NCBI RefSeq assembly: GCF_901709675.1
Contig: NC_051090.1
Span: forward strand, 86,001-150,000
DNA from: Syngnathus acus
Taxonomy: Eukaryota > Chordata > Actinopteri > Syngnathiformes > Syngnathidae
Length of the DNA: 64,000 nt
Direction of reading: 5' to 3'
A program made the translations under genes and the position numbers. Under the pieces are notes generated by a model that searched no databases, was not told the DNA's origin, and saw nothing but the letters and a program-made list of their open reading frames with translations. Shown here in pieces: positions 1-17,000 of the stretch. Positions within the stretch are counted from its first letter, which is position 1. The number at the start of each line of letters is the position of its first letter.

Positions 1-1024
1 AACTTTTCTGGATGGGTTTTTTTTCCCCCCAAATTTGCCTGTTTGTTTGTTTGTTTCTCTTCCACGTCAGGTTTTCATGTACGTATATGATTAAAGGATG
101 AGGTTCATCAACAGGTGGATTTGGTTTTCCTTGAAACATCATCGGCACTGTATGAATTACAATGTATGGTCAAATCAAGAGTGCACAAGCTGACTGATGA
201 GAGTAAAGACATTTTTGAAATCAGGGTAAAAACTGACATTGAGTGCCACAAATCCATTAAGTGCCACAAATCCATCTCGGACTAAAATGTGCTGTTGACC
301 ATTTTCTTTCTTAGGCAAACACCATGATCCTGTTTATTGCGTGGGATGTGTTCCAAACCAACCCGTAGTAGCTGGGCCTTTTTTTTTTTTTTTAGATACA
401 TCGTCTCATACCTCCCATGCGCTTTTAACACGACAGCTTGTTCTGACACATTTGAAATGCAATGTAACCCGTTGAAAAGAAAATAGTGCACAGTATTGAT
501 AGGTGCTGTGTGTTGTGTTGTGGCTAGGTAGTTTGGGTTGAGTCTTGTCTTGCGTTCTCAAAAGAACAGCTGTATAATTTCTATCCTTCTCCAACCCTGG
601 ACTAATTTCCATTCAAGAAAGCCTCCAATCAGCTTGATTAGCGGAGCAAATGTTCATTATTTGAAATATGGACATTATTCAGCTATTTTGATGTACTTCC
701 AATACTGTACAGTATTTATATGAACATAAAAAGCACTTTAAAAAGGGATTGCAATAAAGTGCCTACAAAGTAGGTATCTTCTGCAGAAAAATCAAGCAAT
801 ATAGTAATGGGGGAAAATTGTTCATCAAATAGGTTCCCACCATTTTTAGGCAAATAGAATCAAAGTCCCTTAGCAATGGCAGATTGATTTAGCAGTGTTT
901 TGTTATCATAAAAAAAGGAAAGTTTGCAGGTCCTGTGTTGAAGAATTTCTTAAGGCCTGAGCTGGTTCAAATGTTGTGGTGGTGAGCAGGCTTTAAGTCT
1001 GTCTGTGTGTGTGTGGGGGGGGGG
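1..1024 (-). other. Probable 3' UTR and downstream flank of pomgnt1; no gene recognised
   Basis: The stop codon of pomgnt1 lies at 1025-1027 on the minus strand, so this stretch is its 3' UTR and flank. It is AT-rich. It contains a T-run near 379-393 and a short (GT)n(G)n tract near 1003-1024. Short open frames here have no recognisable domain and no splice partners. I could not assign a polyadenylation site with confidence; the AATAAA on the plus strand near 753 could belong to an unseen plus-strand transcript. Confidence 0.5.
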
Positions 1025-5997
<4,973 letters not shown>

Positions 5998-6291
5998 TCC
6001 GCTACAAATCTTGTCCTCGTCGTCAGTGGCAAAAAGTACCAATTAGGCGCATCATCTATCTAATCATTAGAAGAATCATTAGATTCGAATGCAAAGAAAC
6101 ACAACAGCGACAAGCTGGCCTGAAAGCATTTCACCGAACCTCGTCGAAGGACAACGAGCGACCCAACTGTGTGCACGTCGCATGGTTGTATCAAGTGCAG
6201 AAATCGCCCGCTCGCTAGAACAATCAAACGAGGTAAAGACCTACCTACTTTTTCTGCAACATGCCGATTGAAGGATCTGTCGCAGGATCCG

Positions 6292-6299
6292 TGACGTCA
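6292..6299. promoter_or_regulatory. CRE-type palindrome TGACGTCA in the pomgnt1/IFIT divergent promoter
   Basis: A perfect TGACGTCA lies about 295 bp upstream of the pomgnt1 ATG. A second TGACGT half site follows near 6306. This is the canonical CREB/ATF binding palindrome; function is inferred. Confidence 0.5.
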
Positions 6300-6338
6300 C
6301 ACAAATGACGTCTCTCTTGACTCTCTGGTTTCCGGTTG

Positions 6339-6378
6339 GCTGCTGCGGCTGCGGCTGCGGCTGCGGCTGCCGCTGCTG
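6339..6378. repeat. (GCGGCT)n hexanucleotide repeat near the pomgnt1 5' end
   Basis: A short imperfect GCGGCT/GCCGCT run lies in the GC-rich interval between the two divergent genes, possibly in the pomgnt1 5' UTR. Confidence 0.7.
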
Positions 6379-6566
6379 AACTCCAACACACGGTATCGCG
6401 GCCCTCTCCACTGCCACCAAGTGGGCGAATGTGTGTAGTCACTTGAATGGCCGATCTAACGTGATCATGCTAGACCCGTCTTTGTATTCCATATGAAAAG
6501 ATACATGTTATTTGGTCAACTAAATGAAGACGACGCACGCACAACAGATCTTTTCCGAATGAAAGT

Positions 6567-6574
6567 TGACGTCA
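6567..6574. promoter_or_regulatory. CRE-type palindrome TGACGTCA upstream of the IFIT gene
   Basis: A perfect TGACGTCA lies about 130 bp upstream of the IFIT ATG and about 40 bp upstream of the TATA-like element. The adjoining GAATGAAAGT (6558-6567) loosely resembles half of an interferon-stimulated response element; a full ISRE was not found by eye. Confidence 0.45.
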
Positions 6575-6614
6575 CCGTCCAGAGTCCAAGAACAAGGGCC
6601 ATGGTTTACTGCGC

Positions 6615-6622
6615 CATAAAAG
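6615..6622 (+). promoter_or_regulatory. TATA-like element CATAAAAG of the IFIT gene
   Basis: CATAAAAG lies 77 bp upstream of the IFIT initiation codon. That would put the start of transcription near 6645 and leave a short 5' UTR, which suits an inducible gene. Confidence 0.45.
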
Positions 6623-6698
6623 CTTGAACTGATCTTGTGGTGCAGCACCCAAAGCAACACGTAAGAGTGAGTTCCTTGGGAGAAACAGCAGCTACACG

Positions 6699-8206
6699 AT
6701 GAGGTGAATGAGTTCTGCCTTTGAGATTGCTCATTTTGCACTTGTCTGTGTTGAGATGTGTTTGTCGGTGTCTACGACTGTGCCTTTCTCCACTGCTTTT
6801 CTTTCTCATCTTTGTATTCTCTTGTGGATTTGTTTCTTTCTGCTCTGTCTGGTTTCTCCCTTTAACACGAGTCACCGTACACTTTCAGTGCCAAACGGAC
6901 TCAAACGACATGGAAGACCGAGCTGGAGAGCCTGCAATGTCACTTCACGTGGAAGCTGAACCTCCAAAGATCCAAACTTTTCCTCCTCCGAGATCAACTG
7001 GAAGATATTGGCGTCGTGGAGGGATACAAGTGGCTGGGACATATTTACAACTTGCAGGGTTACGTACGCTACCGGCTCGGGAGTAGCAAAGACGCCTTGG
7101 CTTTCTTCAGCATGGCTGCGGAGGCATTGCGTCAGATGAGAAATACTGTCTCGGAGGAGGGCCCGTGGCTGGCGGTCAACTACGGGAACTTGGCTTGGCT
7201 GCACTACCGCATGGGAGAAGCGACGCAATGTCAGACTTACCTGTCCAAGGTTGACAACCTTCGGACTGAATATCCTTCACCGTGTCCGGAGGAACTCCAC
7301 CCCGAGATCTGCGCTGAAAAAGCCTGGGCTCTGATGAAATTTGGCAAAGACAATACACTTGTGGCGCTGCAATATTTTCAGAGGGCCATCAGGATGCAGC
7401 CTGACATGATCGAGTGGCACTCCAGTCACGTGCTAGCGTTAGCGAGCACGTCCAAGCTATATCAAAGCGGACTCGACGGGAACGCTTTTGAAAAACTGAA
7501 AGTAGCTAAAAAACACGACCCCAATAACCTGTACCTTGCGACAATTTACCTGGCCGCTTGTGCCGCTCGAGGAAGAAGAATTGAAGGGGAAGCGCGGCAA
7601 TTGGCCAAGGAGATTCTGAAAAAGCCCGTCAGCAGCTACAGCGGCATTAAACCGTTACTCAAAGTGTTCAGGGTGTATTTATCAATGGACGAAGCTCTCG
7701 ACTTGGCAGAAGAAGCTCTGGAAAGACATCCGGGAGAACGCTATCTTAAGAGGTGTGCTGCAATCTGCTACAAAAAGAAGGTTTTCTCACACAGGGACAT
7801 TTTGCCGGAACCAGCGCTGGTCGACAGGGCCGTCGGTCTCTATCGAGAAGTGATTCTTCTCTACCGTCAATCTTCGCTCAAGAGAAAATTAACTCTGGCA
7901 AATCTATATGTAAAATCGACTCACGAGCAAGCTAAAGCCGCTGAGATATTTGAGGAACTCCTTCTCCATCAGGGTGAGCAGGAACCCGGAGACAGACAGA
8001 TGCTTTATAACTACTATGCAAAATATTTACAGTCCGCCCAGAGGGAGAGATACAAGTCAATAGAATATTACATGAGGGCAGCAGCTATACAACATCCATC
8101 TGTCTATCGCGTAAACAGCATTCAAATCCTGGAGAAAATCAGGGAAAGAGAAAGAAACAAAATGTGCCGAGAAATAGAAGAGTTTCTAAACAACCTGCAG
8201 GGCTGA
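6699..8206 (+). CDS. ifit: Interferon-induced protein with tetratricopeptide repeats (IFIT family), 440 aa, two exons
   Basis: The product belongs to the cytosolic antiviral IFIT proteins, which are TPR superhelices that bind non-self RNA ends. Exon 1 is only ATGAG (6699-6703), followed by GTGAAT. Exon 2 starts at 6889 after TTTCAG and runs uninterrupted to a stop at 8206. The tiny ATGAG exon is a hallmark of IFIT genes. The protein begins MSAKRTQTTW and then ELESLQCHFTWKL, like the mammalian LEQLRCHFTWEL. Helical TPR motifs follow, including GYVRYRLGSSKDALAFF and NLAWLHYRMGEATQCQTYL. The C-terminal part also has TPR-like stretches, for example SIEYYMRAAAIQHPSVYR. No frame break is seen. Which fish paralogue it is cannot be told from the window. 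Confidence 0.93.
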
Positions 8207-8406
8207 GAAAAGAATAGCGTGCGTATCCTCACTGGAAGTATGCACGTAGTTTTGGGAGTTATTCTGTCATTCGTAGACAGATATGTTTTTGAACGTTTCA
8301 TTTTCTTTGAATGAACGTCATGAAATAGAAGGAAAAGTTCAACAGCAGATTATGATTTGCAGAACGTGGCCACTGGGGGGCGATATTTAACAAACTCCGT
8401 ACACGC

Positions 8407-8583
8407 ACTGATTGAGTCACGTTTTCGCACGGGGTGCACCCGACATCGGGCAACCAAGCATCCACACTGATTGAGTCACGTTTTCGCACGGGGTGCACCC
8501 GACATCGGGCAACCAAGCATCCACACTGATTGAGTCACGTTTTCGCACGGGGTGCACCCGACATCGGGCAACCAAGCATCCAC
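8407..8583. repeat. 59-bp minisatellite, three near-perfect copies, in the IFIT 3' UTR
   Basis: The unit starts ACTGATTGAGTCACG at 8407, 8466 and 8525, a 59-bp period with essentially no divergence after the first few bases. The array lies between the IFIT stop (8206) and the AATAAA at 8799, so it is predicted to be transcribed in the 3' UTR. The unit contains TGAGTCA, an AP-1 consensus, on the DNA level. Confidence 0.9.
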
Positions 8584-8656
8584 CGCACCGCAACGCACCG
8601 CGCCGCAACGCAACGCACCGCAACGCACCGGAACGCAACGCACCGCACCGCACAGC
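8580..8656. repeat. (CGCAC/CGCAA)n pentanucleotide array
   Basis: Degenerate CACCG/CAACG pentamers follow the 59-bp array directly and keep all frames open for a while. The small open frames here are repeat artefacts. Confidence 0.85.
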
Positions 8657-8798
8657 CACCCGGCCTCATACAGACTTACAATTTGGAGTGTTCAATTGGC
8701 CTACTTTGGATGCTTTGGACATTTACTCCATCTATATTGTCCAGTTTATCTGACATTTTCACAGTTGCATCGACCAGTTAAGGATTCATACATGTTCA

Positions 8799-8804
8799 AA
8801 TAAA
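8799..8804 (+). terminator. Polyadenylation signal AATAAA, probable end of the IFIT transcript
   Basis: AATAAA lies about 590 bp downstream of the IFIT stop. A second AATAAA near 9042 is an alternative. Confidence 0.55.
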
Positions 8805-8809
8805 TGACG

Positions 8810-10340
8810 TAATACATACTTTTTTTCCTCCTGGTCCATATTTGTCAATAGTAAACCGCACGTCAATGTATACCAATATCAACCAATGCTCATATTGTGA
8901 TCTGCTCTTCAGTCACTGTGATATACTTTTCAGTCGTACCGTCCAGCCTGACCTAGGATTGATTCTTCTCACATTTTCGACGTGATGTCGCATCGATGCT
9001 ACTTTTCTTAACCAGTCTATGGCGTTTCACATGATATGTTAGAATAAAGTACTGTTGCATAAAAGGTACATGGTTCTTTCAAACGTACAGTGTAATCTTC
9101 ACAGGAAATGAAAAGTCAAACCCAAATGTAACATTTGAATGAAAGCATTGGGATATGGTACCAGAACGTGCGTGCGTAAAAGCCGACTTAAGATTTGTGT
9201 GCATTGCACGGCACGGCATATGTTTCTCATCCGAGAGAATGTCGCCTGCGGTGAAGGCAGTGCAAGAGTGTCCACTTGGAGAGCGTGGGAGCGAGTTGGA
9301 GGGGAAAAACAAGTGAGTTGTCACAGGTGCGCGCGCGCCTACCGAGCTCGCCGAGTTCGGGGGAAAAACAAGTAAGTTGTCACAGGTGCGCGGCTGCTAC
9401 CGAGCTCGCGGCGCGCCGCGGCGCAGCCCAGCACAGCCCAGCACAGCCGGGCCCAGCCCAGCCCAGTCCAGCCCAGCCGGGCCCAGCCCAGCCCAGTCCA
9501 GCCCAGCCGGGCCCAGCCCAGCCCAGTCCAGCCCAGCCGGGCCCAGCCCAGCCGGGCCCAGCCCTTCAGGCGTCCAAACAAGAGAGGGCAACGTGGGCGT
9601 TTTATCATGCTGCTGGTTGGGTTGGGTTGACCCCGCTGCCATTCGAAAAACATTTGTAACCACTTTCTTATTGTCTCCATTTCCAGATGGCTGCTCATTT
9701 GACTGTTCGGAGTGAGCTAAGGAAGCAACAGCCACTTCTATTTTGCTGTCTAATCATAAACATGTTTTGTACAAATTGTGCAGTCACGTCATTGTCGCCA
9801 TCTCAAACTCATAATTATGTTGAAGCAATAATTATAACGTGTTGTTTGTTATGCCCAAACATTAGTCGCCAGCTGCCAACGGGTCCGACAAGGTCATGTG
9901 ACGCACATGAGAAAAGGTGCATTTCATTTGCATATCGTGACAACTACCAGAAGATTGTTGGCATACCGCGGCAGGTGCTCAATGTCTGCGAGTGCGTGCG
10001 AGGATAGTCAAACTGGTTCATGCAAAAAGTCATCTGCGTCCTCCAAGGCCAGTTCACAGCCCTGGAAGCTCCGCATAAATCACGGCCAATTTGGACAGGC
10101 GGACTATAGCTATTTCCAAATCGGCAGGCCGCGTCCTCCAACGCACAATATGGCGACGACCTATGTCAATGTACAAAAAAATGGGCCAAAATTGGACATT
10201 ATAAACGATAAGCTCTTTTCCTATTCATTTTAGACTATGGTGAGCACGGTGCATACTCGCCAGGAGTCTCCATGCGTGCAATAATAATAATGGATACAAA
10301 ACCAACAGAGACCTTCCACTCGTGAATTCAACGACGAAAC
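8810..10340. other. Spacer between IFIT and the tut4 3' end; no gene recognised
   Basis: Apart from the GC-rich tandem array at 9421-9566, this spacer holds no exon I recognise on either strand. Open frames at 9276-9735 on both strands are generated by the repeat. A short direct duplication (GGGGAAAAACAAGT followed by GAGTTGTCACAGGTGCGCG, and again with AAGTTGTCACAGGTGCGCG) lies near 9300-9390. Confidence 0.6.
9421..9566. repeat. 30-bp GC-rich minisatellite of CCCAG pentamers
   Basis: The higher-order 30-bp unit starting GGGCCCAGCCCAGCCCAGTC recurs in register about three times plus partial copies and is itself built of CCCAG-type pentamers. It stays open in several frames on both strands because the unit length is a multiple of three. 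Confidence 0.9.
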
Positions 10341-10367
10341 ACGAGACAGAAGATGGTTTGCCATGAT

Positions 10368-10373
10368 TTTATT
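10368..10373 (-). terminator. Polyadenylation signal AATAAA of tut4
   Basis: Read on the minus strand this is AATAAA, about 690 bp beyond the tut4 stop codon, which implies a 3' UTR of roughly 0.7 kb. Confidence 0.6.
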
Positions 10374-10727
10374 TTCTTTCCCTTATTCGTACGACCGGCC
10401 TTGGCACTACTTTGTTTCAAAGTAGTTTTCAATCAAAGATGTATTTAAAGCCTTCATTTTTTTGGGCAAACACAGAAGCTAATAAAAATACATATTTACT
10501 TTTTTCATCCTTTACACAGAAAATAAAAGCATTTTTGGACCCCCTCAAAATTGGGGAATTAAAATATTTGACATTTGTATCACAAATCAATTTCATGAGA
10601 CAAAAAAATGGGACATAAAAACTATACAAAAATGATACAATTCTTTGAAAAATTCTGCCGCTATAAATGGTGCAAAGGGTACATTATTTACTCTGGTGTG
10701 TCACTGGCCATAAAACAAATGAAAAAA

Positions 10728-10797
10728 GGCAGGCAGGCAGCCACGCAGAGAGGCAGGCAGGCGGTCGCCGGCAGGCTGGCAGGCAGGCAGGCAGTTC
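10728..10797. repeat. (GGCA)n-rich tract in the tut4 3' UTR
   Basis: Imperfect GGCAGGCA tetranucleotides lie between the tut4 stop and its poly(A) signal. Confidence 0.75.
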
Positions 10798-11055
10798 ACT
10801 TCTTCTGTTGGATGAAATTTAGATTTGCTGGGTGTCTGACATGGGCAATGGGCAGGTTTGTATTTGGATGCAGCATGGAGCCTGCAGACACATGAACAAA
10901 GTTGTGATCAACAAAATGCACTATTGAATGATGGCGTGGCTCAAATGTGCACGATTGCGGGACTTTTGAATTGCACTACAGTAAGAAGTTAGCCATCGTT
11001 TGTTCATGATTTGAGCGTGACTCAATTGTGTTCTTTGAAACAGTAGTAGTGATTT

Positions 11056-14000
11056 TCAAAAATGACCTGGTTGGTAGCCACCGGTTCCCTGCTGGATAAA
11101 ATTCTGAGGCATTCGGTACGGCCAGGAAGGAGACAGTGCAAACTGGGCTGTTTTATTGTGCTCCCACAGCTGAGGACCTTGGCTCACACCAATAAACTGG
11201 GATGGGTGGCCCAATTCTGGAAAGAGAGAGAGCAGAGCAGAGCACACGCCATATAAAAATGTCATGTTTCTTTGCTGTTTTTAAGACAAGGTGGTGACAT
11301 TTTTCATATATCTATGGGAAGACATCACCACCTTGTCTTAAAAAGGGGGGCGGGCGGAATGAATTTTCTTTGTTGAACCATTTACATTGCATTGCCTAAG
11401 GGCACTTTCAAGACTGTCAAAGTAACAGCCTTACAAATTGTGAAAAATCCACCCAGTCAATACCTGACTTGAGCACAGTGCCATTTCCCAGAAGCGAAGC
11501 AGGCTGTACCAAGCGGTTGAGCCAGTGTCCTTCACGTCCCGCTCCGGCAACGCTCACGGGTCTTCCCGCCGGCTGTGCAAAAATGATACTGGGATCGTTC
11601 AGGTTGACGGCGTCGGGGCTGCTTCCGGGGCTCGCGCCGCTTCCCGGCCCTGACCGAAGAACCAATTTCAGGCCAGGCGGGGAGGGGGCGCCGCCGCTCG
11701 GGTTCGGACTACAGACGACAGGTCCGTGGATGGGCCAGGAGGCGGAAGCCGGGTGCTGAGGCTGCTGCCCCTGTGACGGCTGCTGCCCCTGTGACGGCTG
11801 CTGCTGCTGCGGGGGAAGAGGACCTCGGCCAGCGAGTGTCCCCAGGTGAAAGTGGCCCGGGTGGGAAGAGGTGAAGTTGAAAAGGGGGACCTGGGGGGGG
11901 TGGTGGTGGTGAGCAGGCTGTTTCTGGGGACCTGAACAAATGCTTTTCTTTTGGCTCGACTTGGGAGAACTGGACGACTGAGGGGAACTTTGAGATACGG
12001 CTGGGGGCTGCGGAGAGTAGGGTGGAGTCTGGCGACTGTCAGACTAAAAAGAGAGAGAGAGGGGAATCACACATCTGCATGTTGATGAGAGCAACCGTTA
12101 CTTTCACGTTTTTGAATCAGGTCCGGTCTCAAAGCGGCTGTTACTCACGCTCTCGGAGGGTAGCCTGGCCCTACTAGGACAGTCCGCCGCTAGTTGGGAG
12201 CCACTCGTCGCCTGAGAACTCACCAAAGACCGCACCGTGTGAGGAGCTGAGGAAAAATATCACCATGCATTCGATTGGTCTCCAATTAACGGCTGAATAG
12301 CGGTTGTAAGCGCTTTGATTGTAAGTATTGACATCAGAGGTGCTAATCAATTCATTTGAAACATTTCCTCCCGCTGAATAAACGTTTGATTTTGCTCTTA
12401 TTTAAAAAAAAAAAAAAGAAATAAAAAAATGTTGGTCCTATGTTATTGAGTGAATTTCTTCCAAGTTTAAGATCACATCTTAACCAGGGGTTTACTCACC
12501 CGACGCCACAGCCGTCCTCTGCTTTAGATGGCGGTATTCGGGGCAGTCTCTCCTCACATGACCAGTGTCGCCACACTGAAAACACCGTCGCTCTTTTTGC
12601 TCCCGCTCATCATCTTTCACATCTTCATCTTTGTCATTCTCTTTCTTTTTCATTCTGATGGAGAAAAGCAATTCTAATGACGACATTCACAGTCACATCC
12701 AGCTCGTTCGTTCTCGTCTACTACTAGAGCAAATAGCCCAATTGGAGCCCATTCCTCTTCTTTTGCAAACACAAGTTGTAGTCATAGCATTTAGTTTTTG
12801 TATTTTGTCCAACCTGCGTCTCTTGGGACAGTCCTTCATATAATGTCCAATTTTTCCACAGATCCTGCAGCACCTGTCGTTTGGAGCCAACTCGCCGTCA
12901 GTTAGAACCTTTGCATCAAAGAAGTAGCCCTGCAGAAGGGAATACGGGGCATTATTTAACAAATGCACCCTAACTATCTGACAGAAAAAAAAACAGCGGT
13001 CCGACGTGAACAAAAGTGGCTCGGTGCCCTGGCTCCTGCCACTTGAAGAGTGTTTAGCGCGGAGCCTCTGCTGCACATAAACCATTCTTTTTATTCTTCT
13101 TGTTATTCCAAGCCAAGGCAACTTTGCAGACGTGTGAGGCGGCAGTGCAAACAAATAATAGGCTACATGTTCCAATTTGAACGAGTGGCCACCGATAATT
13201 ATCGTGCATTCTTAGCGTATTTGCGCCGCCGCTCGGTTACAATCGTGCAACGTTTTTGTTAGCCCATACCACTTCGGTCCCAGGCACTGGGTAGAAGGGA
13301 GTCCCAAAGAGCTTGCGCCCATTTATGAAAGCCTTCATGATAAAGTTTGTCACTGGAAGAGAAAAGGGAAGGAAGAGAATAAACATCATCATCATTTGGA
13401 CTGTCTGAAACTGGAGCGATCCAAAGCATAAGGTCAATAAATACGTACTTTTGCGAGAAACTCCGGCACCGAGATTATGATTCAAATCAAAAGGATCTGA
13501 GAGGAAGATAAAAAAAAAAAAGTGGGTTTTTTTTTTTTTTTTTTTTTTAAAAAGTCGGTCGGTGAAAAGAGTACTGTTTGAAGTGAGCCACATCTTGAGT
13601 ACTATTTGAAGTGAGCCACATCTTCATCGAAGCACCTTCAATAGCAATGCATTTGCTGGTCCACTGCTTTTCAAAGGTGGTGAGGCGTTTCTTTTGGCGG
13701 ATGCTGATGACGTGCTCTTTGAAGTCAAATTCTTCCGTGTAGAAGCGCAGGAGGCCCAACCACAGCTCACCCACAGATTCCGTGTTGAGCTCCACCTGGG
13801 ACAGACGCTGCCGCTGCAAAACGACACAATCATATTGCTTGGAGTTTCGAAGCTCATATGTTTCAAAGCTCATTTGCTCCCCTCTCACCAAATCTTCAAG
13901 GTCATCGAAGAAGAAGGCATTCCAACCGTCGACTATTCTCTGGGGAACGCTTGCTCCGTCAAAGATCTAAGAGGAAAGGTTTTCATTTCACCTTAAGCGC

Positions 14001-17000
14001 CCCACCCCAAGCGAGCGAGCGTACCTCTTGCAGGACTGGGATGACCGGCGGCTGTCTTTGCTGCAGAAAGTAAAGCACCATCAGGATGTACGCGTAAGAC
14101 GAGAGACTCCCTCGAGACGCGTCTCCGATATCGCAGCGCTGGGAGCACACAAAGTCGGAAGACAAGCTTGACCTGTTATACAAATTCCCGATGGCTGGCT
14201 GGCTGAAGACAGACAAATAGATGATGTCGGTCGGCCACTTTGCGCTTCACCTTTGTGACATACCTTTGCAAAGACCTTCATCATGTATCCCAGGAACTGC
14301 ACACGTTGATCCAGGGCTGCATACATCGCCAGCATTCTGGTGTTATGTTGTGCCTAGCACAAATGACTGGCATTTGACAAGCGTTTCTCCAAAAATGATG
14401 GATTAGCCTTGTGTCGCTCGCTCGCTCGCTCGCTCGCTCGCTCGCTCGCTCGCTCACTCACTCACTCACTCACTCACTCACTCACTCACTCACTCACTCA
14501 CTCACTCACTCACTCACTCACTCACTCACTCACTCACTCACTCACTCACTCACTCACCAGAGTGTTGTAGAGACTGATGTCCCCCTCCAAACCGCTCTGC
14601 CTGTGTTCAAACTTGACGATCGGCACTTTTGCCGTTGTAATTGGCAAGATGTTCCTCAGCCCTTGCGGTGGAACATCATGGGAGAACACGGATGACCTTT
14701 ACTCTGTGCCATTTTCATATCTACCAGAGTTAAGAGTTTTCTCATCCAAACCATTTTAGTGTAATGTGGTTTGGAAATGAAGTCAATCAAGCACGTCACG
14801 CAAATGAATCATTCAATGTGAATTCACCTGCATGTTTCTTTAGGACTTTAGCCAGGCCTTCGATGATCTCCTTACAGTTCAGCTTCTGCGCATGTAGCGA
14901 GATAGAAAATGTTTACAATGCGTAACGCCAAGCTATGCGTGTTTGGATGCCTACCTCTGCAGTTTCATGACCCTGCAGAGTCATGCAAATGTCAAGGTCG
15001 CTGTCGTGGAAACCAAAGCCATTCTTGGAGGATCCAAACAAACAAAGCTGAGCTTTATCTGCAGTCACACACACATCAAAAACAATTTGCATTTTAAAGC
15101 AGCGCGTATTGCGTCATTACATCGAAATGGTCTCAGCGGCAGGCAGCCGCGCAACACGTGTGACGTATGAAGCGTGGTACCGTTGTACTCTTTCCTGATG
15201 AACCGTTCCAGACTGGCAAGGATCTGCTCTCTTTTCTGCTGCTCAGCATGCGTGGGTGCCAGTTTATCTGCAAAAATGTGCATCTTCAAATGAGGTCCAT
15301 TTCATCTCTCTTCACAATTCAATAGGCAGTCAATTATGACGTGGTTAATTGCTATTTCAGAATAAAAACATGCACTTGATTCAATGCATTCTGAGGCCAA
15401 TTTGTAATGTAGATTAGACTTGTATTTGTATTGAATGAAATGGCAAATTCCGTCCAAGTGGACCGAGACCCGCAAAGACGCACAGTGGCACAGTTTGCAA
15501 AGCCCGTTCAGGATCTCTCGGAAATGGTTGTTCATAGGAGGCAGGAGCTTCAACTCGATCTTCTTAAAGTCATCGGGACACTCATCCTTCAGGTGACCGT
15601 CTCGTTTGCAGATACCGCACACCACGTTTGGAGGCTGAAAAGAGAAAAAAGCAGCACTTGCAGCAACTTGCAATGGCTCCAAATTGGCACGGCTTTCGCA
15701 CCTTGCCCTCAGTGAAAATCATCTTGTCAAAGATATAGTGAAGGTCCTCTGTTGTTCCCATGCCCTCCTTTTGGGAAACAGACGTTTCCCCATCCTCCCC
15801 ACCCTCGGCTCGGCCGTTGACGGAAAGGGAAGGCTGTTTGGAAGCAGCTTGGTCGAGGGCCGTGAGCGCCGGGCCGCCGCCATCGTCGAGCGCCTTCCGG
15901 TCGAGCGCCTTCCGGTCGAGCGCCTTCCGGTCGAGCGCCTTCTCGTCCTCCTCTCCGGACGGATGGGACCTGGCGTTACTGTCGCTCGCAGGTTCCCCGT
16001 CACCCTTTGCTCGGCGGAATGTCATTTGAGCGTTCTCGTCCGTTAACTCTGTCTCTAGCATCTTACTTGCTACGGCATCCTTCTTCTTGGAGCCCTGCTT
16101 GCCAGCCACCTTGCTCTCGTGCTCCACGGCGGCTTTATTCTGCGGGCGGGCAAAGTATTTATAAGCTGTGCGGAAGCGCTCCTGGATATACTCAAACACC
16201 AATTGGCTGTTCAAGCTTCGAGCCACGTTCCTCTTCAAGGCAAAAGGATCTTGGGGAAAGAAAGAGACAATGCGAGTCAGCGTCGTTTGCCGTACATGAT
16301 TCCCGCGGCTAACGGGACGGGCTCACCTTCGATGGCGAGCCGGCGACGAGGCCAGTTCTTCGTTTCCCGAGAAAGGAGCGCTTTGACGCGGACGCTGATG
16401 ATGTACTCTTCCGAGGCAAACTCCAGAGTGTAGAAACGCAGGAGTTCCAACCACAACTGTCCCAGTGACACATCTTGGCTCGATTCAAAAGTCAGCCGTG
16501 CCTTTGAAAAAGGAGACTACCTAGTAAGTCAAAAGTCGCACCGAGAGCGAGTGAGAGCAAACGGCCCAAATGCCGCCACTCACCAAGCCATGTGAAACGG
16601 GAGCCTTATGGGGTTTACCGCGCTCCGCTTTGGATCGCCCTTCCCCTGGCCTGGCCTCCTTTCCATTCTCGACCTGTCCGCCGCCATCCGTCTGTGAAGC
16701 TCTGTGCTCCCACTGCACATACATGTCTGACTGGATTCCTGTCAGATGATATTCGTCCACACGTTTCACGTCAAAGCCATCGATCTGAAAAGGCAGGGAA
16801 CATGGAAAAATGGTTTCTTTCTTGGACGCGTGCGCCGGCGCAAACGCTCCGTGGTGCCCGCGCCTCGACTGCTCGCTCACACTCAATTGATGCTTTCCAA
16901 AACCTACCCAATGGCCCAAGTAGACAGGGAGGATGGGCTCTTTTCTCTGCTGCAAGAAGAAGATGACCATGAGAGCCAACGAGTAGGAGGGGATTCCGCC

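Noticed and set aside
9276-9735. Several overlapping Pro/Ala/Gln- and Gly/Trp/Leu-rich frames
   Set aside because: Generated by the 30-bp GC-rich minisatellite whose unit length is a multiple of three.
10795-10895. Possible extra C-terminal tut4 exon after GYQPGHF
   Set aside because: Requires a non-consensus GTCATT donor, and the encoded residues do not resemble the family tail; the TGA at 11056 is taken as the stop.
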